This document shows, piece by piece, positions 1 through 8,262 of a stretch of DNA of 64,000 bases (positions are counted from its first letter, which is position 1; each line of letters opens with the position of its first letter). Below the pieces are notes generated by a model, which searched no databases, was not told the DNA's origin, and worked only from the letters and a program-made list of their open reading frames with translations. Source of the DNA: Aquimonas sp002352135 (GTDB lineage Bacteria > Pseudomonadota > Gammaproteobacteria > Xanthomonadales > Xanthomonadaceae). The position numbers and the translations under genes were made by a program. Where the stretch lies: the NCBI GenBank assembly GCA_035440755.1, contig DAORND010000007.1:8949-72948 (forward strand), written 5' to 3'.

Positions 1-492
1 GAAGGTCGATGCCGCACCACCGCGAATGGCTTCGATGCGATCCAAACTGGCGTCGGCGCGCAGGAAGATGTCCGCGTTGCCAAAGGCGATGTCGCCGAAC
101 TCCATCACCGGCAGGCCGTCTTCCTGCAGTTGAAGGAATTTCGCGCCGCCGGCTGCGACAGGCAGACCACGCACGGCGATGTTGGCATTGCCCTCGCCGC
201 CAGTGGATTCGGAGCGGATACCCGGAATGTTTCGGAAGATTTCCGCCGTCGAACGCGGTGCGGACTGCTCCACGGCCTCGAAGCCGACCGTGCTCACCGA
301 GGCGCTGCTGCGAATCTTGGAGATTGGCAGCGCATTCGCGGTGACGACGACTTCGTCGAGGTTCAAGCCGCGCTGCGCGGACTCGTCGTCCGATTCGGTG
401 GGGGCTTCCTGGGCCATCGCCGGGATCGGCAACAGCAGCAGGGCGATGGCGTAGGCGAGACGTTTTTGAGCTGGTTGGTGGCGACGTGACAT
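1..492 (-). CDS. TonB-dependent receptor, N-terminal part (runs off the window)
   Basis: The first 164 codons of an outer-membrane receptor read leftward and leave the window without a stop. The start is ATG at 492 with GGGAGG about 7 bases upstream. The protein begins with a signal peptide ending near PAMAQEA, followed by a TonB-box-like LDEVVVTA segment and a plug domain (RSTAEIFRNIPGIR, ANIAVRGL, DRIEAIRGGAAS). Family knowledge: such receptors import large ligands with TonB-ExbBD energy. The divergent sodium symporter and the LacI-type regulator suggest that this one imports a sugar or oligosaccharide, but the substrate cannot be read from the fragment. Confidence 0.93.
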   Translation of the reverse strand, partial: MSRRHQPAQKRLAYAIALLLLPIPAMAQEAPTESDDESAQRGLNLDEVVVTANALPISKIRSSASVSTVGFEAVEQSAPRSTAEIFRNIPGIRSESTGGEGNANIAVRGLPVAAGGAKFLQLQEDGLPVMEFGDIAFGNADIFLRADASLDRIEAIRGGAASTF

Positions 493-575
493 GAGCATCC
501 TCCCGATTGGATTGGCCGGCGCGGCATGGGCGACGGGCGATTTCTGGTGTTGCGCGGCGACCTTCTACGCGCGAT

Positions 576-589
576 TGCAATCGATTGCA
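576..589. promoter_or_regulatory. candidate LacI-family operator (14-bp perfect palindrome)
   Basis: TGCAATCGATTGCA is a perfect palindrome with a central CG, the architecture typical of LacI/PurR-type operators. It lies in the 286-base divergent region between the receptor (start 492) and the symporter (start 779), about 84 bases from the first and 190 from the second. The LacI-family gene is just beyond the symporter, so autoregulated control of this locus is plausible. The rest of 493-778 shows no other clear element. Confidence 0.5.
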
Positions 590-778
590 CTACGCGCTGC
601 AGAATGCCAGATCGCGACCGCTTGCCTAGCATGTGCCATGTCGAGAGGGGCATCCGCGAGTCGCACGGACGCAAATCGCGACGGTTTTCGCCATCGTGCG
701 ACGACCCTCCGATGACCCCGCCCGTACGCCGTTCGATTTCCGTCTTACCCTGTTTCATGAACGTATTCTGGAGTCTGC

Positions 779-2374
779 ATGGAACCGACCGTGACTGCTG
801 TTCTGGCCCGCATCGATATCGGCATCATCGCGGTCTATCTGTTGGGTATCGTCGGGCTGGGACTGTGGGTGTCGCGTCAGCAGCGCACGGCGACGGACTT
901 CTTCCTTGCTTCGCGAGACTCGACATGGCCGGTCATTGGGCTGGCCTTGCTGGCGTCGAACATCTCCTCGACCACCCTGATCGGATTGGCCGGTGCGGCC
1001 TACTCGATGGGCATCGCGGTCTACAACTACGAGTGGATGGCGAGCGTGGTGCTGGCCTTCTTCTGCGTGTTCTTCTTGCCCTTCCTGTTGCGCTCCCAGG
1101 TATTCACCTTGCCGGAGTATCTGGAGCGTCGTTACGACCGAAGGGCGCGAGTGTATTTTTCGGCGCTGACGCTGTTTCTCAACGTTGTCGTCGACACGGC
1201 GGGTACGCTGTATGGCGGCGCGCTGATGTTCAAGTTGATCCTCCCGAACGTGCCGCTGTGGCAGATCGTCAGCGTGTTGGCCTTGTCGGCGGGTATCTAC
1301 ACAATGGCCGGTGGCTTGCGCGCGGTGATGGTCACCGAAACCGTGCAGGCATTGGTGTTGTTGCTGGCGGCGGTGCTGATCAGCGTGTTTGCGTTCGACA
1401 AGGCGGGCGGCTGGGATGCGGTCATGCAGGCGGTCGATCCATCCAAACTGTCGCTGATTCGTCCAGCCGACGACCCCGGCGTGCCGTGGACCGGGCTGCT
1501 GTTTGGCGTGCCCTTGCTTGGGTTCTATTTCTGGTGCACCAATCAGTTCATGGCGCAGCGCATCCTGTCGGCACGCAACCTGAATCACGGTCGCTGGGGC
1601 AGTCTGTTTGCGGGGCTGCTCAAATTGCCGGTGCTCTGGCTGATGGTGCTGCCGGGCACTTGCGCGCTGCTGTTGTATCCGCAGCTCAGCAGCCCGGATC
1701 TGGTCTATCCAACCCTGCTGTTCGATCTGTTGCCAACCGGAATCGTTGGTCTCGTGGTCGCCGGATTTCTGGCTGCGCTGATGTCCTCGATTGCCTCCAC
1801 CTTCAACTCGGCAGCAACTCTCGTCACCATGGATTTCTACCGTCACTGGCGGCCGCAGGCCGATGGTGCCGCGCTGGTACGTGCCGGTCGCATCACCACG
1901 CTGGTCTTCATGTTGATTGCCGTCGTCTGGGCCCCGCAGATCGCCCGTTTCGAATCGCTGTGGCAATACCTGCAAGCGGTGTTGGCGTACGCGGTTCCGC
2001 CGGTTGTTGCGCTGTTTCTGGTCGGCATGTTCTCGGCGCGCGCCAATGCGCGTGGTGCGTTTGCCACCATTCTGGTCGGACTGCTCGGCGGCGCGCTGAT
2101 GTTCTATGCCAATGTTCTGTCCAACGCGCCGCTGGGGCTGCACTTCCTGCTGGTCGCGCCGATCCTGACTGTCGTCTGTGTGCTGACCCATCTGTTGGTC
2201 AGCCACTCGGGTGCTGCGCCCGAGTCTTCACAGGTTGCCGCGTTGCTGTGGTCGCGTGAGACCTTTCGCGCGGAAAGTGCCGAGCTTCAAGCCTTGCCTC
2301 GTTGGCAGAACTATCGCCTGCAAGCCGTGCTGCTGATGGCACTGACCGGCGGCATCGTCTGGCTGTTCCGCTGA
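779..2374 (+). CDS. sodium:solute symporter (SSS family), probable sugar uptake
   Basis: A 531-residue polytopic protein with about 13-14 membrane segments, the size usual for SglT-like sodium/sugar symporters. The SSS core is visible: the N-terminal SRQQRTATDFFLASR segment, the ASNISSTTLIGLAGAA stretch in the early helices, GGLRAVMVTE, and the late GFLAALMSSIASTFNSAATL segment that carries sodium-site serines in the family. GGAG lies about 6 bases before the ATG at 779. The divergent TonB receptor and downstream LacI-type regulator make sugar import across the inner membrane the best reading. The sugar itself is not determinable; glucose and alpha-glucosides are common for this gene trio. 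Confidence 0.9.
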   Translation: MEPTVTAVLARIDIGIIAVYLLGIVGLGLWVSRQQRTATDFFLASRDSTWPVIGLALLASNISSTTLIGLAGAAYSMGIAVYNYEWMASVVLAFFCVFFLPFLLRSQVFTLPEYLERRYDRRARVYFSALTLFLNVVVDTAGTLYGGALMFKLILPNVPLWQIVSVLALSAGIYTMAGGLRAVMVTETVQALVLLLAAVLISVFAFDKAGGWDAVMQAVDPSKLSLIRPADDPGVPWTGLLFGVPLLGFYFWCTNQFMAQRILSARNLNHGRWGSLFAGLLKLPVLWLMVLPGTCALLLYPQLSSPDLVYPTLLFDLLPTGIVGLVVAGFLAALMSSIASTFNSAATLVTMDFYRHWRPQADGAALVRAGRITTLVFMLIAVVWAPQIARFESLWQYLQAVLAYAVPPVVALFLVGMFSARANARGAFATILVGLLGGALMFYANVLSNAPLGLHFLLVAPILTVVCVLTHLLVSHSGAAPESSQVAALLWSRETFRAESAELQALPRWQNYRLQAVLLMALTGGIVWLFR

Positions 2375-2393
2375 CGGTGTCGGTACGCGCGAC

Positions 2394-3401
2394 TCAGCTC
2401 GACTGACGAATGATCAGCGCGGGTGTCATCGCCACCGACTGCGCGACGTTGGTCTCGCCACTCAGCACACGCTCGACCAGCAGGCGAGCGCCCTCGGCCA
2501 GATCCTGACGCACCGTGGTCAGTGGCGGATGGGCATAACTGGCCAGTTCGATGTCGTCGTAGCCGACGATGGACACCTCATCCGGAACCCGTCGCCCGGC
2601 TTCGGTCAGCGCGCGGATGGCACTGTTGGCGATGACGTCGGACGCTGCCACGATGCCGTCGATGTCGGGATGCGCGGTCACAAACGCACGGATGTCATCC
2701 AGTGCATCTTCGGCGCGGAAGTGGCTGCGGGCCAGCAGTTCGGGGTCCGGTGCGAAGCCGAGCTGTCGAAGTGCCTGGATGTGGCCCTCATAGCGTTGAC
2801 CCACTTCGGGTAGGCGTTCGTCGCCGAGAAACGCGATCCGCCGCCGCCCGCGTTGCAGTAGATGCGAGGTCGCCAGTTCCCCACCGAGCCGATTGTCGGT
2901 TCCGACGCTGGCATAGTCCTGCTCGGGAAGTTGCGCCCCCCAGGCGACGACGGCCTTGCCACGGCGCGAGGCGTCATTGATGGTGGCGTGCTCGAAACTC
3001 TGTCCGATCAGGATCACGCCATCGGCACGACCCGGTTGCAACAGACGCCCGATCCAGTCTTCCTCGTGCACTGGCACCTTGCTGAGCAGCATGCTGTAGC
3101 CGCGCGCGGCGAGCGCGTCCGCGAGTTGCGCCACCATGCCCATCATGAAGGGGTCCGACAGCGGCTGCGAACTCTCGTGCAGCAGTGGAACGGCCACGGC
3201 GACCACACGGGTCTTCTGCGAGCGCAGACTCTGGGCGACCGGGTTGATGCTGTAGCCGAGTTCGGCGGCGAGCTTCTGGATTCGCAGGCGAGTCTTCTCG
3301 GCAACCAGCGGGTTGTCGGCCAGCGCACGCGATACCGTCGATTCGGCCACGCCTGCGCGTGCCGCCACATCCGCCATGGTCAGAGGTGTCTTGTCGCTCA
3401 T
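2394..3401 (-). CDS. LacI-family transcriptional repressor
   Basis: A 335-residue regulator. The N-terminal helix-turn-helix and hinge are clear (LTMADVAARAGVAESTVSRAL, then the ELGYSINPVAQSLRSQ hinge), followed by a periplasmic-binding-protein-like effector domain (VVAVAVPLL, DGVILIGQS, SVGTDNRLGG, DGIVAASDVIA, VSIVGYDDIELASY). The ATG at 3401 fits the family start; a TTG seven codons upstream is possible but would only add a short tail. It is convergent with the symporter (20-base gap) and probably acts on the palindrome at 576-589. The presumed inducer is the sugar imported by its neighbours. Confidence 0.92.
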   Translation of the reverse strand: MSDKTPLTMADVAARAGVAESTVSRALADNPLVAEKTRLRIQKLAAELGYSINPVAQSLRSQKTRVVAVAVPLLHESSQPLSDPFMMGMVAQLADALAARGYSMLLSKVPVHEEDWIGRLLQPGRADGVILIGQSFEHATINDASRRGKAVVAWGAQLPEQDYASVGTDNRLGGELATSHLLQRGRRRIAFLGDERLPEVGQRYEGHIQALRQLGFAPDPELLARSHFRAEDALDDIRAFVTAHPDIDGIVAASDVIANSAIRALTEAGRRVPDEVSIVGYDDIELASYAHPPLTTVRQDLAEGARLLVERVLSGETNVAQSVAMTPALIIRQSS

Positions 3402-3442
3402 GCGGTCAGCATAGGTCGCCAAACCGCGACGTCAAGCAGGAA

Positions 3443-3479
3443 GTCTCCCACCGCCCCTGATTCTGGGACGGTGGGAGAC
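3443..3479 (-). terminator. hairpin downstream of nirS
   Basis: An 11-bp perfect stem (3443-3453 with 3469-3479) separates the nirS stop from the start of the LacI gene. On the minus strand the stem is followed by TTCCTGCTT, a poor U-tract, so it may act as an mRNA 3'-end stabiliser as well as a terminator. Confidence 0.6.
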
Positions 3480-3493
3480 CGCTTGCACAAGCC

Positions 3494-5587
3494 TCAGTAA
3501 ACGTCCTGCACGGTGTTGAACACGTTGAACTTGCCGGTGGGCGTAATCAGTCGCGGGTCCTTGATGACCGCCTTGAGCTGGCGTGTGCGGTCGTCGACGA
3601 CCACGATGGCCGAGCGCTGATCCTTGCCATTCCACACCGAGAACCAGACCTCATCACCAGCGCGGTTGTACTCGGGCTGTACGACGCGCTTCGCTCCTTC
3701 ACCCAGGTCCGCCCACTCGGCAATCGGCAGGACTTCGAATCCCGCATCAAGGTCATCCAGATTGAACACCGCAACGCTTTGCGATGCCTCCGCCTGAGGG
3801 TTGAGCGGGGTATCAACCCAGATGTTTCGCGAGGTCGGGTGTGTCTTGATGAACAATGAGCCACCACCCTGTCCCTGCAGAATGCCGACCGCCTTCCATG
3901 CGTGCTCGGGGTGTCCGACGGGGTCGGTTCCAACCATGGTGATATTGGCATTGCCGAGCGCCGAGGTGGCCCAAACCGGCCCGAATTGCGGGTGGGTGAA
4001 GTTGGCACCGCGACCCGGGTGCGGAATCTTCTCGACATCGACCAGGCCGACCATGCGCTGTTCCAGGCTGTCGACCACAGCGATCTTGTCGCTCTGGTTG
4101 GCGGCGGTCAGGAAGTAGCGATGCGTGCTGTCCCAGCCGCCGTCATGCAGGAAGCGCGCGGCATCCAGCGTGGTGACCTTCAGCGCGTCGATGTTGCTGT
4201 AGTCGACCAGCAGGATGCGTCCGGTCTCCTTGACGTTGACGATGAACTCGGGATGCTGATGACTGGCAACAATGGCAGCGACACGTGGCTCAGGGTGGTA
4301 TTCCTGGGTATCGACGGTGGTGCCGCGCGTAGAGACGATCTTCAGTGGCTCCAGGGTCGGTCCGTCCATCAGCACGTACTGGGGCGGCCAGTACGCACCG
4401 GCAATCGCGATCTTGTCCTCGTAGCCCTCGAACTTGGAGGTTTCAACCGAGCGCGCTTCGAGGCCGATCTTGATCTCGGCGACGCGGGCTGGCGTTTCCA
4501 TCCAGAGGTCGATCAGATCGATCTTGCCGTCACGTCCGATGGTGTAAACGTAACGCCCCGAGTGCGACATGCGCGAAATATGTACGGCATAGCCGGTCTT
4601 GATGATCGTGATGATCGCTTTGCTGTCACCATCAATCAGCGCCACTTCGCCACTGTCGCGCAGGGTGACCGCGAACAGGTTCTGCAGGTTGTAGTCGTTC
4701 ATCTGCCGGGTCGGGCGTTCGGCCTCCGGTACCAGCACCTTCCAGCTGTCGCGCATTTCCGGCATGCCCCATTCCGGTGGGGCGGGCGGCGTGTGCTGGA
4801 CAAAACGCGCCATCAGATCCACCTGCTCGGCAGTCAACTCACCGCCGGTGCCGAAATTCGGCATCCCGCCGGGTGAGCCGAAGGTGATCAGCGCCTTCAG
4901 GTAGTCAGTGCCCTTGGCCTGGGTAATGTCCGGAGTCAGTGGCTTACCGGTGGCACCCTTGCGCAGCACACCATGACAGCCTGCGCAGCGCTGGAAAAAG
5001 ATCTCGGTCGCCTGAGCGAACTCGGCTTCGCTCATGTCCGGTGCTCCCGGCGTGCGCACGGTGGCGACATCTGCAGCGGCCAGCGTGGACGGCGCGCCCT
5101 GGTAGGCGGCCTGCGCTTGCGAGGTGCCGGGGTGCGATTCACCCTGCGCCGGATCGGTGCTGACGCCCTTTGCCTTGCGGACGGCACTGACCTGTTCGGC
5201 AGTGACGGCATGCTTGCTGCCGTTCCAACTGGCGAAGACGTGAGTGAGGATGGCGGCGATGTCCGCATCAGGCAGATGACTCATGGCAGGCATCACGCCG
5301 TTGTAGGGCTGGCCATTGACCTGGATGGCGCCGCTCAGACCGGTCAGGACGGTGCCGATGACCTCTTCGATGGGCTTGCTGTTCAGATAGTCGGACTGTG
5401 CCAGCGGTGGGAACGCGCCGGGTAAGCCGACACCCGTCGGCTGGTGACAGGCCGCACATTGCGCAAGGTAGGCGGCTTCGCCCTGCTGCGCTGGCGACTT
5501 GGGTGCACGTTCGTTGACGGTATCGTTGCTGCAGGCCACACCGCTCAACAACAAAGCGATGGCGGCGACGAGTGTTTGGAGTTTCAT
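3494..5587 (-). CDS. nirS: cytochrome cd1 nitrite reductase with an extra N-terminal cytochrome c domain
   Basis: Reduces nitrite to nitric oxide in the periplasm, with electrons entering at heme c and catalysis at heme d1. The product has 697 residues; known single-heme NirS proteins are about 570-600. After an N-terminal export signal (about 1-19; Cys19 could be lipidated, but GVAC is a poor lipobox) comes a class I cytochrome c with CAACH at 44-48 and a Met ligand candidate in GVMPAM near 99-102. A second cytochrome c, the usual NirS one, has CAGCH at 201-205. The d1 propeller follows (PPEWGMPEMR, GYAVHISRMS, EARSVE, YHPEPR, FLHDGGWDS, HPGRGANF, LQGQGGGSLF, AEWADLGEGAKR, ending VQDVY). Histidine-bearing d1-pocket segments are intact. 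The ATG at 5587 has GGGAG upstream. No nirM/nirC or d1-synthesis genes flank it; the extra domain may replace a soluble donor. Confidence 0.96.
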   Translation of the reverse strand: MKLQTLVAAIALLLSGVACSNDTVNERAPKSPAQQGEAAYLAQCAACHQPTGVGLPGAFPPLAQSDYLNSKPIEEVIGTVLTGLSGAIQVNGQPYNGVMPAMSHLPDADIAAILTHVFASWNGSKHAVTAEQVSAVRKAKGVSTDPAQGESHPGTSQAQAAYQGAPSTLAAADVATVRTPGAPDMSEAEFAQATEIFFQRCAGCHGVLRKGATGKPLTPDITQAKGTDYLKALITFGSPGGMPNFGTGGELTAEQVDLMARFVQHTPPAPPEWGMPEMRDSWKVLVPEAERPTRQMNDYNLQNLFAVTLRDSGEVALIDGDSKAIITIIKTGYAVHISRMSHSGRYVYTIGRDGKIDLIDLWMETPARVAEIKIGLEARSVETSKFEGYEDKIAIAGAYWPPQYVLMDGPTLEPLKIVSTRGTTVDTQEYHPEPRVAAIVASHQHPEFIVNVKETGRILLVDYSNIDALKVTTLDAARFLHDGGWDSTHRYFLTAANQSDKIAVVDSLEQRMVGLVDVEKIPHPGRGANFTHPQFGPVWATSALGNANITMVGTDPVGHPEHAWKAVGILQGQGGGSLFIKTHPTSRNIWVDTPLNPQAEASQSVAVFNLDDLDAGFEVLPIAEWADLGEGAKRVVQPEYNRAGDEVWFSVWNGKDQRSAIVVVDDRTRQLKAVIKDPRLITPTGKFNVFNTVQDVY

Positions 5588-5618
5588 GATCGTCTCCCGA
5601 TGGGTAAGATGTCCGCGA

Positions 5619-5635
5619 GTTCGCGGTCCGCGAAC
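5619..5635. repeat. inverted repeat in the nirS leader
   Basis: GTTCGCGG-T-CCGCGAAC is an 8+1+8 perfect inverted repeat 32-48 bases upstream of the nirS start codon, near the transcription start predicted from the FNR-like box at 5666-5679. It could be a repressor operator or an mRNA 5' hairpin. Confidence 0.4.
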
Positions 5636-5665
5636 AAGGCTCCGCCGCGCGGGTCGACTCGCGAA

Positions 5666-5679
5666 CTGATCTGGGTCAC
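5666..5679 (-). promoter_or_regulatory. FNR/DNR-like box, candidate activator site for nirS
   Basis: CTGAT-CTGG-GTCAC matches 8 of 10 fixed positions of the ANR/DNR consensus TTGAT-N4-GTCAA. Its centre, placed at the class II -41.5 position, predicts a nirS start near 5631 and a leader of about 44 bases. An FNR-type regulator is encoded at 16607-17365. Confidence 0.45.
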
Positions 5680-5714
5680 GCGAAACCCAGATAGTCCGCA
5701 GAGTGCGCCATGAA

Positions 5715-5728
5715 CTGACCTGCGTCAA
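5715..5728 (+). promoter_or_regulatory. FNR/DNR-like box, candidate activator site for the 5786 receptor
   Basis: CTGAC-CTGC-GTCAA matches 8 of 10 positions of TTGAT-N4-GTCAA. At -41.5 it predicts transcription of the rightward receptor gene from about 5763, giving a 23-base leader that includes the GGAG Shine-Dalgarno site. It could also act on nirS from about 93 bases farther upstream. Confidence 0.45.
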
Positions 5729-5785
5729 TTCGCCGGGGCGCTGGTCTGCAGAGGCTGTCGCTATCCCTCAGCGACGGAGATCGCT

Positions 5786-8002
5786 ATGAACCCGCTTTCC
5801 CAAATGACCCTGCAGCCGCTATGTGTCGTCTTGCTGCTGGCATTGCCGGGCATCGTCAGTGCCGACGCCGCCACAGCGCCACGTCAACTCGACACCGTGG
5901 TGGTGGTCGCGCGACGTGCGCCCGAACCCTTGGCGCAGGTCGTATCGAGTGTCAGCGTGGTGGATCGCGAAACCATCGAGCAGCAACTGGTGCAGGACAG
6001 CGCCGATCTGGTGCGCTACCTGCCCGGTGTGCGCATGGATAGCGATGCACAGCGCTTTGGCGCGCAAGGCTTCTCGATTCGTGGACTCGGTGGCAATCGC
6101 GTCCGAGTGGAGATCGATGGTGTGCCGCTGCCGGATGCCTTCAGTGTCGGTCAGTTCGCCTCGGCGGGTCGCGATCTGATGGACATGGAGGTCATCGAGC
6201 AAATGGAGCTGCTGCGTGGACCTGCTTCCACGCTATATGGCAGTGATGCACTGGCCGGAATCGTGGCGATTCGCACGCGTGATCCGGCTGCCTGGCTCAG
6301 TGGCGAGCCGGGAGACGTGGTCTACGGGCTGCGCGGTGGCTACGCCAGCCGGGATCACAGTCGCTTGCTCAACGCCCATGCGGTCGGCCAAACAACGAGC
6401 GGATGGCAATGGTTGGCAGTGGCCTCACAGCGTGAAGGAGGCAAGGTCGACAATCGTGCCTGGCGCGTACAGGACGGCCCCAACCCAACTGATACGCGCC
6501 GGCGCGCGGTGCTTGGCAAGCTCAGCCGCCAGTTCGCCGACGACTGGCGTGCCGAAATGATGCTCGATAGCAGCCGTGCCAATGTCGACACCGATGTCGT
6601 CTCGCAACGCTTTGCCGCCGGGCGTTTCGCCACGACCTGGCAACTGCTGGCCGATGACATGCAGCAGCGCGACCGAATCAGCCTCGATCTTGACTGGTCA
6701 CCAGATCGGCGCGTTCTGCAGCAGATCGAGTTTCGTGGCTATGCGCAAAACAGCGCGATACGCCAGGACACCGCGCAGTATCGCCTGGCCGACCGCACGA
6801 CGCCCTTCGAGTCGTTGCGCGAGCGTCGATTCGAATTCCAGCAGGACGAGGTCGGCATCGATCTGCTGGGGCACGGGCACTTTCAGACGGCCGCCATCGC
6901 GCATGCCAGCGTGTTCGGGTTCGAATGGCAGCACACGCGCTACGAAGGCTTGCGCGATGGATTGGAAACCAACCTGCGCAGCGGCACAGTGAGTCCGGTG
7001 ATCCTCGGCGAGCGCTTTCCGGTGCGTGATTTTCCGAACTCCCGCGCGCAACGTCTGGCGGCGTTTGCGCAGGACGAGTTGCAATGGGGCAAGTGGTCGC
7101 TGATTCCTGCACTGCGTGTCGAGGACTATCGTCTCGATGCGCGTCCGGATTCGATCTTTGTTGAAGACTATCCAGATACCGTGACGGTGGATGCCGACAG
7201 CCGCAAACTCACCGGCAAGTTCGGTTTTCGCTACGCGCTGAGCGCGCAACAGAATCTGTTCCTGCAATACGCACAGGGCTTTCGCGCGCCGCCTTTCAGT
7301 GATTTGAATATCGGTCTGTCGCTGGCCTTGCTCAACTACGAAGTGCGCGCCAATCCGGACCTGAAACCCGAGCGCAGCGAGGGCATCGAACTCGGGTGGC
7401 GCGGGCAGTGGGAAACGTGGGAGGCGAGCCTCTCGGTCTATGACAATCACTATCGCGATCTGATCGATTCACGCGCCAACCTCGGCGTTGATCCGGTCAG
7501 TGGAGCGACGGTGTTCCAGTCGATCAACCGCGCGCGTGCACGTATTCGTGGTGCGGAAGCCGACCTGCGCTGGTCGCTGGATCGCTCGCCAGCGGACGCC
7601 TGGACCCTGCGCGCGGCGTTGGCTTGGTCGGAGGGCGAGGATACCCGTCTGAATCGTCCCCTCAACAGCATCGATCCCGCCGAACTGGTGCTTGGCCTGC
7701 GCTATGCGCCGGTGATGGCGGACTGGGGCGCGGAGTGGGTCAGCACTGCCACGCGACGCAAGGACGACATCGACCACAGCGCTGGAGCGCTTTTCAAAGC
7801 GCCCGGCCACGTTGTGCACGACCTCATGCTGTGGTGGAACCCGCGCGAAGATCTTCGCCTGCAGTTTGGCGTCTTCAACGTCAGCAATCGACGCTACTGG
7901 AGCTGGGCCAGCGCACGGGGATTGAGTGCGGATTCAAACCAGTTGGGCTTCTACACCCAGCCTGGGCGCAATCTGAGCATGAATTTGAGTTGGACTTTCT
8001 GA
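5786..8002 (+). CDS. TonB-dependent receptor, heme/hemoglobin-type
   Basis: A 738-residue outer-membrane receptor. A signal peptide (to about residue 27, ...IVSADA) is followed by LDTVVVVARR, a plug domain (DSADLVRYLPGVRM, GFSIRGLGGNRVRVEIDGVPLP, MELLRGPASTLYGSDALAGIVAI) and a barrel ending in the terminal Phe typical of BamA substrates. The FRAPPFSDLNIG and NPDLKPERSEGIELG segments match the hemoglobin/transferrin/lactoferrin receptor subfamily, so heme or heme-protein uptake is the best guess. GGAG is 6 bases before ATG. The gene is divergent from nirS, with FNR-like boxes in the shared 198-base region; import of heme or iron for cytochrome assembly would fit. The ligand remains inferred. 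Confidence 0.88.
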   Translation: MNPLSQMTLQPLCVVLLLALPGIVSADAATAPRQLDTVVVVARRAPEPLAQVVSSVSVVDRETIEQQLVQDSADLVRYLPGVRMDSDAQRFGAQGFSIRGLGGNRVRVEIDGVPLPDAFSVGQFASAGRDLMDMEVIEQMELLRGPASTLYGSDALAGIVAIRTRDPAAWLSGEPGDVVYGLRGGYASRDHSRLLNAHAVGQTTSGWQWLAVASQREGGKVDNRAWRVQDGPNPTDTRRRAVLGKLSRQFADDWRAEMMLDSSRANVDTDVVSQRFAAGRFATTWQLLADDMQQRDRISLDLDWSPDRRVLQQIEFRGYAQNSAIRQDTAQYRLADRTTPFESLRERRFEFQQDEVGIDLLGHGHFQTAAIAHASVFGFEWQHTRYEGLRDGLETNLRSGTVSPVILGERFPVRDFPNSRAQRLAAFAQDELQWGKWSLIPALRVEDYRLDARPDSIFVEDYPDTVTVDADSRKLTGKFGFRYALSAQQNLFLQYAQGFRAPPFSDLNIGLSLALLNYEVRANPDLKPERSEGIELGWRGQWETWEASLSVYDNHYRDLIDSRANLGVDPVSGATVFQSINRARARIRGAEADLRWSLDRSPADAWTLRAALAWSEGEDTRLNRPLNSIDPAELVLGLRYAPVMADWGAEWVSTATRRKDDIDHSAGALFKAPGHVVHDLMLWWNPREDLRLQFGVFNVSNRRYWSWASARGLSADSNQLGFYTQPGRNLSMNLSWTF

Positions 8003-8213
8003 AGGCTCGATCAGGCGGCGATGCGCGAACAAGGCGGCGCGCAATGAAGGGCGGAAAACGACGGCAGAACGTGAGAACGCGGTGAACCGGCGTCAGATCT
8101 GATTTCGGTGGCGATCGCTTACGCTGCGAAGGTGCACAGAGGAACCTTCCGTTGATGTTGCACCTCGCACGATGCGGACCCTGCATCAATGTCTTTGACG
8201 TAGGCAGGCAAGA

Positions 8214-8243
8214 AAAAGGGCGCGCCTCGCAGCGCGCCCTTTT
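8214..8243. terminator. bidirectional rho-independent terminator
   Basis: AAAAGGGCGCGC (8214-8225) pairs perfectly with GCGCGCCCTTTT (8232-8243) around a 6-base loop. It lies between the convergent receptor (stop 8002) and secreted-protein (stop 8263) genes and has A/T tracts on both sides, so it can end transcripts from either strand. The remaining 8003-8213 shows nothing recognisable. Confidence 0.85.
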
Positions 8244-8262
8244 CATTCATCACTGCAACGAG

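Noticed and set aside
526..2259. A 577-codon open frame covering the symporter in another frame, and a 483-codon antisense frame over 755-2206
   Set aside because: Both are Arg/Gly/His- or Gln-rich without domain motifs, while the overlapping symporter frame shows clear SSS family sequence; these are GC-rich shadow frames.
5606..5611. AAGATG as a half-site for the NO-sensing repressor NsrR before nirS
   Set aside because: Only one six-base half-site, no second half at the required spacing; expected by chance.
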